Below, one piece after another: positions 10,224 through 22,900 of a stretch of DNA of 64,000 nt. Position numbers and translations under genes: made by a program. The notes under the pieces are model-generated. The model was given only the letters and a program-made list of their open reading frames with translations, did no database searches and was not told the DNA's origin. The stretch's first letter is position 1. Every line of letters starts with the position of its first letter. The DNA comes from Pomphorhynchus laevis (lineage: Eukaryota > Acanthocephala > Palaeacanthocephala > Echinorhynchida > Pomphorhynchidae): NCBI GenBank assembly GCA_012934845.2, contig WNNJ02002262.1, forward strand, positions 1 through 64,000, given 5' to 3'.

Positions 10224-12150
10224 TCAGCATATTTGTGTTTCTATCTCCTTAATTTCGCGCCGAATGTTGTCTTTTAGTGCTTCAATTGATTCTGGTTTGT
10301 TAGCATAAACCCTTTCTTTAAGATGGCCCCACAGAAAATAGTCCAAAGGTGTTAAATCCGGAGATCTTGGGGGCCAATTTGAGTCTGCATTTTGGGAGAG
10401 TATTCTTCCCTTGAATTTCGATTCCAATAGCTTTATTGTTTCATTGGCTGTTTGGCATGTCGCACCGTCTTGTTGAAACCACATATCCTTCATATCCATG
10501 CTATCAACATTAGGGTAAAAGAAAGTTGTGAGCATTTCCCGATATCGCAAGAACTAGACTCCTTGAGCGTATAGTTCTTAAGCAAGTTAATCTATATCTC
10601 TTTTCCTCTAACTTATTTCCTCCCTTCCAAGCCGTTTTTCGCTCTAAATACTCTACCGAAATTGCATGTCTTAAAGTTTATAACGACTTACTCATATCGC
10701 GCTATCATAAATTATGTAGTGTCATAGTTTCTCTTGATCTATCGTCTGCTTTTGACATCGTCGATCACTCGATTCTTCTCCATCGCCTTCGTCATGATTA
10801 GGGCTTCTCTTTACCCAATGTATCATGGTTTTCTTCATATATATTAAACCGTACATTTCGCGTCTATACTAACTCTTCTCTCCCCCATCCTTCGTCCATT
10901 CCGTCCGGTGTTCCACAAGGCTCCGTATTAGGCCCAATGCTTTTCTCTCTTCTTCTTGGTGATTTGTCTTCGATTTCTCATAACTTTAACTTCCATGTTA
11001 TGCAATATGCTGATGACATTCTCATTTATGATCATGCACCTGTTTATCGTATTCACGATCTTAGTGTTTCTGCTTCCGACTGTCTTGGCTCAATTTCCAA
11101 TCATCTTTCTTCCCTTCGCCTTTCTCTGAATCCTGATAAATCCAAAATTATGTGAATCCTACATCAACGCCTCGGCTTCGAACCTCCCTCCGTATCATTA
11201 AATTCTACAATTCTTCCTATCGTTGATAATCTCGTTTTCCTAGTCTTACATTTTGACAACCGACTTTCACTTAAACCGTTCGTTAGAGATAAAGTACGCT
11301 CATCTACCTTGATAATCTGCAATATCCGTCAAGTTCGTAGATTGATCGATTTCCCTTGTATGACTATCGTATCTTCTCTCCTTTTTTTCTAGACTCGATT
11401 ATTGTCTTAGCGCATTTGCCACATTAAATAAATTTGTATTATTAAAATTTGTATTATCGCAGTCCGTTGACGGTAAGCGCATTTCCATATGCGTTCTCGA
11501 AGAAAAACGGTCCAATGACTCCACAATACCAAAATGCGCACCAAACAGTTACACGAGAGGAGTGTAGTGGCTTCTCTACATACTGCCGTGGATTTTCCAG
11601 TGCCCAAATCCGGCAATTCTGTTTGTTCACATAGCCATTCAAATGAAAATGGGCTTCATCTGTAAAGATGATTTTTTCAGCAAAATCATGAGGTTGTTGC
11701 TGAACAAAATCAGAGAATTGTCGACGTTGCTGATGGTCGTTCGGCTTAACTCTTGCACCAGCTGAATTTTGTAAAGCTTAAGAACTAAGTCCTGACGCAA
11801 AATTCTTCATGTGGTGGTTGCAGATAGGCCCAATTGCTGTGAACGTCGTTCAATCGATAAATTTTCATCTTCCTCGATGCTTTCGCGAACAGCAGCGATA
11901 TTTTTAGCTGAATGCATCGGACGATTGTGCTCTGGTGTACTTCTGTCTTGTATCGATCCAGTCGACTCAAATTTTTCCACCACTTTCCTTATTCCTGGCT
12001 CCGTAGGACGATTATATCGACCAAAAATGTGGACAATTTTGCGAAATGTTGTTTTTTACTGCTCCACCGTTTTCGTAGTGGATTTTTATTATGTTTATAC
12101 GGTTCTCAAACGAAATACAATCCATTTCAGTAAACCTTGAACTCGATATC
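10224..12150 (-). pseudogene. Mariner transposase, broken
   Basis: Pieces in several frames cover a mariner transposase. An N-terminal helix-turn-helix region appears near 12150-12030 (INIIKIHYENGGAVKN). The first catalytic aspartate is in FTDEAHFHLNG near 11640-11690, the second in MWFQQDGATCQT near 10480, and the third in SPDLTPLDYFLWGH, giving the DDD signature of mariner. The C-terminus reads KPESIEALKDNIRREI. The LINE fragment splits the frame between TVNGLR and RYREML. Additional frame changes in the N-terminal half show it is inactive. Confidence 0.9.
10550..11454 (+). mobile_element. LINE B fragment nested in the mariner
   Basis: A plus-strand reverse transcriptase fragment: SLDLSSAFDIVDHSILLHRL (motif A), SGVPQGSVLGPMLF (motif B), MQYADDILIY (motif C) and LRLSLNPDKSKIM. 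The insert is flanked by a 7-bp target duplication TATCGCA at 10543-10549 and 11455-11461. It lacks both the 5' part and the last ~500 bp present in the longer copy at 27240-29285. The inserted DNA ends in an AT-rich tail with a repeated TTTGTATTATTAAAA motif. Confidence 0.88.
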
Positions 12151-12233
12151 TGGATAAAACGTTTTTTGAAACAGTGATAGTATTCAGAACAATACATTTT
12201 TTTAAAAGAAACTCGAACTTGAAAGACCCTGTA

Positions 12234-14705
12234 GTTATTGATCAATCTATTTATTGATCAATCTAGTTATTTATCAATCTAGTTATTGATCAGTCTAGTT
12301 ATTGATCGATCTAGTAATTGATCGGTCTAGTTATTAATCAATAAAGATATTGATCCATCCAGTTATTGATAAGTCTAGTTATTGATCGAATTAGTTATTA
12401 AAAAAAACGATTTATTTTAACGTGTCAAATGCGTGCCAGCGCACGCTTACATGACCACAAAAAAAACAAGACTGTGAATCAGGTGTCGAGAAGGTGTGAA
12501 CGGAGGAGGTGTTTGAATGTGATAAAGGAGGGAGCGCGGTGGACGTCGAGAGGGAGTTGATTCCAGGCGAGTGAGGCGGCGACGAGGAAGGATCGGAGAC
12601 CGTAACTTTATTGATCAATCTATCTATTGATCGATCCAGTTGTTAATCGAAATAGTTATTGATCCATCTAGTGTTTGATAGGTCCATGTTTTGATTGATC
12701 TAGTTTTTGATCTATCTAGCTATTGATCCATCTTGTTATTTATAGATCTAGTTATTGATCAATCTAGTTATTGGTCGATTTAGTTAGTTATCGGTCTAGT
12801 TATTGATCGATCTAGTTTTTGATCAATATAGTTATTGATCAATATAATTATTGATCAATATAGTTTTTGATCGGTCTAGTTATTGATCGATCTAGTTATT
12901 GATCGATCTAGTTACTGATTGATCTAGTTATTGATCGATCTAGTTATTGATTGATCTAGTTATTGATTGATCTAGTTATTGATCGATCTAGTTATTGATC
13001 GATCTAGTTATTGATCGATAACAAGTTGATCAATAACAAGTTATTGATCAAGTTATTGATCAATCTAGTTATTGATCAATATAGTTATTAATCGATTTTT
13101 ATTAATCAATATAATTATTGATTCATTTTGTTATTGATAGGTCGAGTATTTGATCGATCTATTTGTTGATTGCCTAATTTTTGATCGAATTAGTTATTGA
13201 TTGATCTAGTTATTAATTGATCTAGTTATTGATCGATCTTTTTGTTGATTGATCTTGCTAATGATCATTCTAGTTATTTATCAATATAGTTATTGATCGA
13301 TCTAGTTATTTATCATTACAGTTATTGATCAATCTAGTTATTGATCGGTTTTGTTATTGATGGATCTAGTTTTTGATTAATCTAGTTTTTGATCGGTCTA
13401 TCGATCGATCTTGTTATTGATCGATTTAGTTATTGATTGATTTAGTTATTAATTTATATAGATTTTGATCGATCTAGTATTTGATTGATCTAGTTATTGA
13501 TCAATCTTATTTTTGATCTATCTAGTTTTTGATATACCTAGTTATTGACGGATCAAGTTTAGATAGATCTCGTTATCGATCAATATATTTAATCAATATA
13601 TTTGATCGATCTAGTTAGGTATCGATCTAATTATTTATCGATCTAGCTATTGATCGATTTAGTTATTGATCGATCTAGTTATTGATCGATTTAGTTATTG
13701 ATCGATCTAGCTATTGATCGATCTAGTTATTGATCGATCTGGTTATTGATCGATCTATCTATTTAGAATTTACTAATTTCTTGTAATTGATTTATCTAGT
13801 TATATCGATTTTGTTATTGATCGATATAGTTATTGATCAATCTAACTATTAATCGATTTAGTAATTGATCGATCTAGCCACTGATCGATCTAGTTGTTGA
13901 TTGCTCTAATTTTTGATTGAATTAGTTATTGATTGATCTAGTTATTAATTGATCTAGTTATTGATTGATCTAGTTATTGATCGATCTAGTTAATGATCGA
14001 TCTAGTTATTGATCGGTTTTTTTATTGATTGATCTTGCTATTGATCAATCTAGTTATTGGTCAATATAGGTATTGATCAATATAGTTATTGATCGATCTA
14101 GTTATTAATCATTATAGTTATATTTATCAATCTAGTTATTGATCGGTTTTGTTATTGATGGATCTAGTTTTTGATCGGTCTATTTATTGGTCGATCTAGT
14201 TATTGATCGGTTTAGTTATTGATCGATCTAGTTATTTATCGATCTAGTTATTGATCTATATAGTTCTTGATCATAATAGTTATGGATCAATCTAGTAATT
14301 TATCGATCCAGTTAGGTATCGATCTAATTATTGATCGATCTAGTTATTAATAAATATAGTTATTGATCCATCAATTTATTGATAGGTCCATGTTTTGATT
14401 GATATAGTTATTGATCGATCTATCTATTGATCGATCTAGTTATTGATCAATCTTATTATTGATCGATTTAGTTATTGATCGATTTAGTTATTGATCGAAT
14501 TAATTATTGATCAATCTAGTTTTTGATCGATTTAGTTATTAATCGATCAAGTTATTAATTTATTTATATTTTGATTGATTTAGTTTTTGATCAGTCTAAT
14601 TTTTCATCGATGTTGTTATTGATCAATCTATTTATTGGTCAATTATGTTTTTGATCAATTTAGTTATTGATCAATCTGGTTTTTTATCGATCTAGTATTT
14701 CTCAT
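12234..14705. repeat. 16-bp satellite (right part)
   Basis: Continuation of the ATTGATCGATCTAGTT-type 16-mer array, over 2 kb, with increasing divergence towards the right end. A 210-bp LINE 3' end is inserted at about 12396-12607. Confidence 0.93.
12396..12607 (-). mobile_element. LINE B 3' end inserted in the satellite
   Basis: A minus-strand 3' terminal fragment matching the end of the LINE B copy at 27240-29285: the coding block VSDPSSSP before the stop, then the 3' non-coding motif with GTGCGCTGGCACGCATTTG and AATAAATCG followed by a T run. It is strongly 5'-truncated, as is usual for LINE insertions. Confidence 0.8.
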
Positions 14706-14852
14706 TTTTGTCACTGTCCGTTCTTACAATTTCCGTCTTAAATACAAAGCCAAATAGTCGTTAATATCAAATAGTTAATATTATTAAAAATATCATATAG
14801 TTTGTATTTCGACGTTTCGGTTAGCAAATTTATAATAACTAATTACTTGCAA

Positions 14853-14888
14853 TATACTGAAGAAAATGTTTACACCGAAACGTTTATA
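14853..14888 (+). ncRNA. Decayed minimal hammerhead motif
   Basis: UAUA, then CUGAAGA (a CUGANGA core), 13 nt, then GAAAC, a self-complementary ACGU, the triplet GUU and UAUA. The two UAUA pieces pair as helix I. Stem II is poorly formed (UGU/ACA with a 2-nt loop). Spacing and order match a hammerhead, but helices are short and AT-rich, so this may be a relic or chance. Confidence 0.4.
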
Positions 14889-14944
14889 AAATAAAATTAA
14901 TAACTGTTCCTGTAATGTTGTTGAATATTGTCAATCATTATATA

Positions 14945-15540
14945 TAATGGTGTTGCTTGTTAGACTGGATTTCAATTCACGACTTTAAGTCGCCATGTCA
15001 CTTCTAGACGACTAATGGGTACATGATAACACTCATCAGTAGAATGAAATACTCACTGGTCAGTTTAGTTGCCTGTGTGACATTGTGAATAAAGGCATTT
15101 TCCGACACTTTGCTTACTTGTCTGAGACTTACGCTTTTTACCAGATCGAATTGTTGTCCGGACCATCCTTAAACACTAGGCAGAGGTTGTTGCTGAATTG
15201 TCGCTGCACTCGTTGGATCCTTAATGGATACAACACGTATAATAGTAGTGCACGGATGTGCTGAGTAGACAACGGTCCAGGATTTGTTTCGAAATACGGC
15301 ATTTATATAAAATAGTTTTGCTTGTTAGACTGGACTCTGATTCACGATTTTCAGTCACCATGTAACTTCGGAAACGCCTTCATTCACAATGTCACAAGGC
15401 AACCGAAATGACCAGTAAGTACTTCATTCTACTGATGATTGTTGTCGGGTACTCATTGGTCGTCTAGAAGTGATATGGTTACTGTAAGTCGTGAATCAAA
15501 GTCCAGTCTAACAAGCAACACCATTTTATATAAATGCCGT
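14945..15540. repeat. Inverted pair of structured repeat E
   Basis: About 175 bp at 14947-15120 is repeated as its reverse complement at 15350-15525 with ~230 bp between. Each arm has, in sense orientation, CCGAAAT or its variant, a long stem (GACCAGTAAGTAC / GTACTCATTGGTC), the apical sequence CTACTGATGA and the motif GTCTAGAAGTGA. The inner part (15210-15345) matches the repeat piece at 39960-40090 in COX4 intron 3. No coding frame is present. The family is related to repeat C (18290-18500, 45536-46370). Confidence 0.75.
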
Positions 15541-15544
15541 ATTT

Positions 15545-15727
15545 CGAAAGAAATAAAAGTCAATTATTATGAATTGACTAATAAATATTATACGTTGTAT
15601 TTTGAATATAATTAGAGATCATCAGGAGGAGCTGCTATGTTATCAGGTTTCGTCCCCTATTCCTCGATTCAGCATAGCAACGAAGCCAAATGCATGCTAA
15701 TGACGCATTTTCCTGATAAAATTTGTT
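15545..15727 (-). repeat. Structured repeat D, copy 1 (Penelope 3' terminus type)
   Basis: In minus-strand sense it holds the element seen after the Penelope-like frames at 42300, 44160 and 44640: TTGGC..., a GTTGCTATG arm, GGGGAC-GAAAC, the partner arm AACATAGCAG, CTCCTGATGA and a tail with AGTCAATT/AATTGACT inverted repeats. It is a solo terminus without the coding part. Confidence 0.75.
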
Positions 15728-16261
15728 TATCAAGTATCTTATTCAAGTATCTTATAAAATTTGATTATCTAATTTATTCAATAAAATTATTTTATTATAA
15801 GATTTGATTCAATATATGAGCAAATATTATGTTATATATTTTACTAATTCTGTTTAATGGTATTATCAAGTATCTTATTCTAATATAAAGTATATAATTT
15901 ATTATCCAACCTTAAAACAATTTTCCGCTTAATAGTTTAAATTTATTTTTAATAAAGATTAATATTTATAATTAATAATATTTTGTTGATTGATACTTTT
16001 CAATTATAAGAAATAGAAATAGAATTCATCAGACTTGCTTGAAAATTAGCAGAAAATAATAATGTCGTATCAATAATACTTAGATAAAGTATTTCCTACA
16101 AAGGTTATTACCCGGAAAATCAAAGTCTGTAGGTCAATAATAACTTGTCGGTGGAACAAATCAGATCATCAAACTGAGTCTACGTATTTTATATTTTATA
16201 TAAATTAAATATAAATAATAAATAATTATGTAAGATTTTTTATAATTTATATTTATATTAA

Positions 16262-16640
16262 GTTAAAATTTAAAATTGAAATTATAAATGTCAATTTTTA
16301 TGAATTGACTAATAAATAACAGAGGATATATAAGAATAAGGATAATTTAGTATCAATAATACAGTTTAAGCATTTCTACTAAATATCCTGATATCACATT
16401 TAGTTAATGTCAAATTTAGTTAATGACAGTTTATATCAAATTAAAATTAAAAATTCAAATTTAAAATAAAAGTCAATTTGTTGGAATTAACTTATGAATA
16501 ACAAACAATGTATCTGAATAAGGATAATATATCATCAGGAGGTACTGCAATGTTGCCAGGTTTCGCCCCTAATTCTACACCCAACATAGCAGCGGGGCCA
16601 AATGCATGAAATTGGCCTTACAATGTAACGTCAATAAGAA
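16262..16640 (-). repeat. Structured repeat D, copies 2 and 3
   Basis: A tail-only piece at 16262-16345 and a fuller copy at about 16440-16640 with the pairs GCCCC/GGGGC and GCTGCTATGTT/AACATTGCAG around GAAAC, and CTGATGA 21 nt after GAAAC. Both are on the minus strand upstream of UTP18. The remaining sequence between 15728 and 16900 is AT-rich without recognisable content. Confidence 0.7.
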
Positions 16641-16904
16641 ACGCCATGTAAGAAACACATTTATTTGAGAAATGTGAAATTGCAAAATTACAAAATGTAA
16701 TTTTATACAAAGTATATAAAAGATCGTTTACACTGGATGTCACTCAATGATTAAATTAGCTAACAAGAGCTTTACATGTGAACCCCTTGGTAACAATTAA
16801 TATCAATAATTTAATTTACAACGTTGAAAGATCGTATATTTTAAATTTTTATTTTTTATGCAGTGACTTTCTTATATTCTGTATAAAAATTGTAGCTGCT
16901 TTAA

Positions 16905-16920
16905 TTTATTTCTAGATAAA
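16905..16920 (+). promoter_or_regulatory. Splice acceptor just upstream of the UTP18 start
   Basis: TTTATTTCTAG ends at 16915 and is followed by only 5 nt (ATAAA) before the ATG at 16921. It is either the acceptor for a spliced leader or the end of a 5' UTR intron. COX4 and INTS8 have the same layout, which favours trans-splicing. It also decides the start codon chosen for UTP18. Confidence 0.65.
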
Positions 16921-19900
16921 ATGAATTCTGACGACGAACTAGAGTTCGAATTACGAAGACGGTAAACAACAATAAAGTAGCTTGGGCGTAAACAGGATTT
17001 TTCTATTGTTTCAGATATGAACATAAAATGGGTGGATTGCCAAGGTGGGCTCAACAAACTGCGTCTGTCGCCATCAATAAAGCGACTGAAACAACATCGG
17101 ACAAAGATGATTTGAAAATACATGATGATTTTGGTAATTATGTTTACAGTGTACAAATTTTAAATGATGAAATAATTATTTAAATAATTTTATTATTCAA
17201 ATGTTTTTGAGCAAGGTTATTTTGGCATAAATAATTGTATATCATCCATGTAATTAAACATAAGTTTTTAAATATTCACATTAGAGCATACAAATTTTCG
17301 ATTTGCATTCACATAAACATAGAAAAATCATATATACTATTTTAAGTCAATTCATAAAAATTGACTTATATATAAATCTTAACATAATATATCGACATCT
17401 GTTCCTCCTGATGACCTTTATTCTTTATTCTGATACATCGTCTGCTATTTCATAATAATGAAATAGCAGACGATGTAATTTCATCGTCTGCTATTTCATT
17501 AATAATATAATATATTATATAATATATTATATATAATATACTATATTTTATTATATTATATACTTTATTATATGATAATTTACTGTTTATTTTTACATAA
17601 TATTCATCAGAAGGAACAAATCAGTTCCTCCTGATGACCTCTTATCTTTATTCTAATACATCGTCTGTTATTTATTATTAAATTCATAAAAATTGACTTT
17701 TATTTTAAATTTCAATTTTAAATTTTTACTCTATATAAATTATATGAACTCTATAATATGTGACTAAGCTTTATTATTTAATTATTTTATTTTTATTATT
17801 TTTAATTTATATATAATTTAATGTATGTAGACTCAGTTTCCTGATTTAATTCTATGCCAATCTATTTTTCATACCAATTTGTAGTGTTGTTTTATAATTA
17901 TTTAATGCCATCCTCAAGTAGTAAAAAATTATTTCAATAAAAAAAATAAAGTTTAATCGCCACAGCTTCTAACACTAATCTACGATCCATATTTGTTGAA
18001 TATGGATCGAAACATTTGTAACTATTTGTAATATATAATAGATACAATCCTACTCGTGTATCACTGCTCATAACAGATTTAATAAGGTGGACGACAATTA
18101 GATTTATTTTATTTAATTTATCAATTTGATTTTTCATAAGATTACTTGTTTAATACGAAATTATATATCTATCATAACCTTAATATGTTTTACGATGCTA
18201 CTGAATAGTTATTTTTGAGCAATATTCAAATTTCAGGAACATTATGTTCCTTAAATCCTTAAACTATATATAATCATAAATGTTGTCAAAATACCGGAGT
18301 TCGATTACAAGTAGAGCAGACTTCACTATCACTCATAGACGAGCTGATGGTAGCCGGCATCACTCATCATTAGGGTGAACTACCATCAGTCGTTTCGGCT
18401 GCCTAGTGATATATTAAGAAGGCATCTCCGAGAATTTGCTTACTAGTATCACATTATAATTATATATCATACTGTATTCATTCTAATGGATCTTGGTCTC
18501 CGTATATCACATTATAAATATAATTATATAGAATTGAATCTTTATTACACTAGCGTGATAAAGGAAAATGAAATCATTTCCTTTTATGTTATTTAGCACG
18601 TTAGTTTGCTTATGAACTTTAAATTTTAAAGTTTATTTTATAATTTAAATTAAAGAAAATAATGCGATTGAATGCGAGGATAATTATTATCTTGATCCAC
18701 AGACACTTAACTATCAGAAAGTTGAATGTCGTCAAATGAATCATAACGTACGTATAAAAATGTATTATGATTACTTACAGTTAGCAAAGTTTAGAAGCGT
18801 GTAACATCCGTAGAATTTAATCCTCGTGCAAGAATTCTTCTATCTTCAAGTGCTGATATATCAATGAAGCTATGGGAGGTATGATGTTACGTTATTTAAA
18901 TCATTTTGTAAATTAATTATATTTTAGAAACATTTTACAATAAATATTTAGGCTTGATATGATATAATAAAATATTTGTATATTTTATATGTTGATGAAA
19001 TAAACAGTGAATGTAAAAACAATGTATTTTTTCAAATGCTTATTTTAATTTAATAGGTCACTCATTGATCATAAAGTAAAAGATGATAATTTTTTGTTTA
19101 AAAGTATTTTCAACAACAAATTCTTGTTTACTTAAAGCTATCTTCTCTAACTCTTAAATTATGCTGATTAAATTGTATTAACTAAATTTAATTATTTTAA
19201 TCTTTAACACTTTTCAAGTTAACGATAATTAAGTCAGGATTTACCGAAATTACTTCGGATTAAGTCAGGATACACAAAAAGTTGTAATTTAATCAACGTT
19301 TTTTTCTAATGTTTGCTTATTTTGTCTACTTTCTTTATACGTTATTATATGAACGCCATTATTATTAATGTCATTCACTTCAAATACCTTTTACGTAAAC
19401 TATATATCATTGCTTTCATCACAAAGCAAATATTAAATTGATTTATAACCATGAATTTAAAAGTTATGTTAAGTTATAGTTATTACTTTAAGCAGAACTA
19501 TCCGCTACAGGAGATTGCCAGTGACTCGTGCGCTTTTTAATTTTGGTCAACAAGTATATTGCATTTCGTAGTAACTTTTACTATGAAATGTTTTCTTTTG
19601 TAAGCCACATTTTTGTTAAGTTTCATTCAATTGATATTTATAATTTGTTTTGAATAAAAAGGTTGAATTTATAATTGAAATTTTAAGTAAATAATTAGTT
19701 ACTTTAACTAGTTTATTAAATAATTAAAAATTAATTGTATAATTCAATATTAAATACATATATTTAATACTATATTAAATTATATTAATTTAATATATTA
19801 TTAATATATTTTAATGTAATAAATATATATTATAATATATATTTATAATATTACAATATAATATTATAATTATTATAATATTTTTATTATATTACATATA

Positions 19901-22900
19901 AATATATATGTAATATAATAATGTAATACGTATTTACATTTAATACGTATTGCATTTCCTAGTAACTTTTACATTTAGCGGCATTCAAACTTAGACACAT
20001 TTTTGCTAAGTTTTAAATTAATACATTAATATTTTCAAGGTTATATATTCGGTATTATAATTCTTGAATGTTTGTTGTTTGCACAAGTTTATATATAAAT
20101 TCAATTTTGAATAAAAAAGTTAAATTTTTAATTAAAATTTTAAGTAAGTAATTTATTATTTTAATTATTTTATAAAATAATTAAAATTTAATTTAATATT
20201 AAATGCATATATTAAATAATATATAAATTATATTAATTAAATATATTATTAATATATTTTAATGTTATAAATATATATTTTTATGTATAATAATTATATA
20301 TTATATATATTAATATATTATATATTTATTAATTTATTATAATTATTATAATATTTTTATTATATTACATATAAATATATATGTAATATAATATATGTAT
20401 AATCCAATATAAAAATCCTCTCAGTTTATATGAATAAAATACTTAAAGTAATTAGAGCACACTTTAAAAAATATTGCAAGGTTATCGAAATTAATACAGG
20501 TATAAAACACTATTTCAGTATTAATTCTACAAAAGAATTTTTAGAACAGATAAAAGGAATAAATTTTCAGAATATAAATACGTACGATTTTAGTACGCTT
20601 TATACAAATCTAGATTTCGCAGATATTAAAGAAGAGATAAAAAATAATTATCTTTTTATTTTGAAATAGGTATACATATATATGTTATAATAACTATAAC
20701 GCATATCTAAAAAATTTAGCTATTAAGCAAATATAAATATATGGATAAAATTGAATTAATAAAAGCCTTATTTTGATAAATCAAAATTATTTAAAAGTAA
20801 GGGACATCTATATTAAGACAAGTTAAAGGTATTCCAACGGGAGCTAATAGTAGACCAATTATAGCTGGTTTATTTTTAAGCTCTTTAGAATTTGAATTTG
20901 TGGATACTATTTGGAATGATACTAGACCTAGCTAATGGAATAATAAATAATATATCTTAGGAATGACACGCTTTGTTTGATAATTATATTATTAGATTGA
21001 ATAATATGAGCCGAAACATGATAACAAAAAATAAATGATAAAAAACTAAAGTTATAAAATTTTGAATTAGAGCAAATCTTTATATTGATATATCTACATT
21101 TAAAAAATTTGTATAGTACAAAATACGCAGAATTAGTTAAGTGATCTGATTCGTAGTACCGAAACAATCAGGAAACTTTTTAAATATTGTTTTGTTTTAA
21201 ATATTCAGTGTTTAATGTTTATTTAATGTTATTGCTTGTTCAAATTTAATCGATTAAATCCGGTTATTTTCGATGATTACTAAAGCATTTCATTTTTAAG
21301 GTTGGAAATAATAAATTAACAAATTTACACACTGAAACTTTCCATAGCAAAGTACTACCTACTCAAGCAGCATTCATAACTCCTGATCACGACAAAGTTC
21401 TTATTCTCAATGGCAAAAACCGTTCCGAAGATATGATGTATTTTGATCTAAACACATCTCAATGTCGTTCTCAGAATTTACTGTGTAAGTTTTATCAATG
21501 AGAAATTTATTAATGCGAAAAGCATATTTGAATAAGCCGAAAAGATTAAATTTAAATAGTATATTTTTATATTTTATAAAAATATAATATTTATATTTTG
21601 TTATAAATATTTATATTTATAAATATTATAAAATTTATATTTTATATAAATATGTCAATATTTATATCTTAAATATTAACTTATAAATTATAATTTAATT
21701 ATAATCTTAAATTATAATAAAAAAAATCAAATTATATTATTAATTATTAATTTTAAATTATGATTATTAAATTACAATTATGATCGTATATTCTTATTAA
21801 TTTAAGATGTTCTATATCTTATTAATATCTTAATATGTCTCAGTTACCAGTTAATAAATGGAATATATTTTATCCCTTAACTGAGAGTTTTAACTTTTTT
21901 GTCTTTATTATGTCTTTTTAAATTGACTAATTAAATTACTTGATCAAAGTCGTGAAGGAATTTTGCATGTCAGATTATTTCAAGTAAGGCGAGCCTCAGT
22001 GACATTCAAGGAACAAATGCGGTCTTCGGTAACAAATGCATTCTTCCAGATAATTTTTTTATAAAAATATTCAATTAAGTCATTTGAAAAATATTATTTT
22101 AGTCACTTAATAGCAATTTAATAGCGGAGCGTCATTTCGAATAGTATCAAATTATTTCGAATTTATTTTAATATAAATATTTTGAATTTTATAGTTAAAA
22201 TGTAGAAAATGTGACTTTAAATGTGACTAAAAAATAAATGTGACTTTGATAGAATTTGATTTAAATTTGATAGAATTTTAATTTAATTTTAAATATCATG
22301 GTAAAACTAAATAATTTGTATTTGAAATGCATACCATTTAAATTTTATTATAAAAAAGTCTGATTTTTTAATCAATTTTAAATATTTCTAACTTTACTTG
22401 TTAATAATTGTCGCTACAATTTTAGCGAGTGTAAAGTATACAAAAGGTGGCCTTCGATCAATGTCTGTTAGTCCCAATGGACTATATATTGCACTATTAG
22501 CTTACGAAAACATGATTTATCTTCTAAATTCTCAGGCATGATTATAATTTATGACTGTGTTGTAAAGTTTTGTTTTTCTAAATACAGTCATTAGAAGTTA
22601 TACGAAAGTATAGTTTATCCGCTAAAACTGCAACATCTACATGCTTTACCAGTGATTCGCAACATCTACTGGCAGCGGACGGTATTATTCAACTGTGTGA
22701 CAGCAATATTCGTTTACGTATTATAACTATTTACAGTTGATGCAAACATCTATCTGTTCAACTTTGAATCCAACAGATGCCTACAAAAATTTAACGATCA
22801 AGGAGGATTTTCTGGGAAGACGTTTATTTCACTTAGTCCTAGTGATAAATACCTCGCTGTTGGGTAAAGCATTTTTTCTAAAGTGTAAAAAGCGAACATT

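Larger units (their letters stand above)
10037..12231 (-). mobile_element. Mariner-family DNA transposon, interrupted by a LINE fragment
   Basis: Bounded by terminal inverted repeats of about 28 bp beginning CAGGGTCTTTCAAGTTCGAG, at 10037-10064 and 12204-12231, with TA target duplications at 10035-10036 and 12232-12233. Without the 905-bp LINE insert and its 7-bp duplication the element is about 1.28 kb, the usual mariner length. The transposase lies on the minus strand. The element sits in the 16-bp satellite. Confidence 0.93.
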
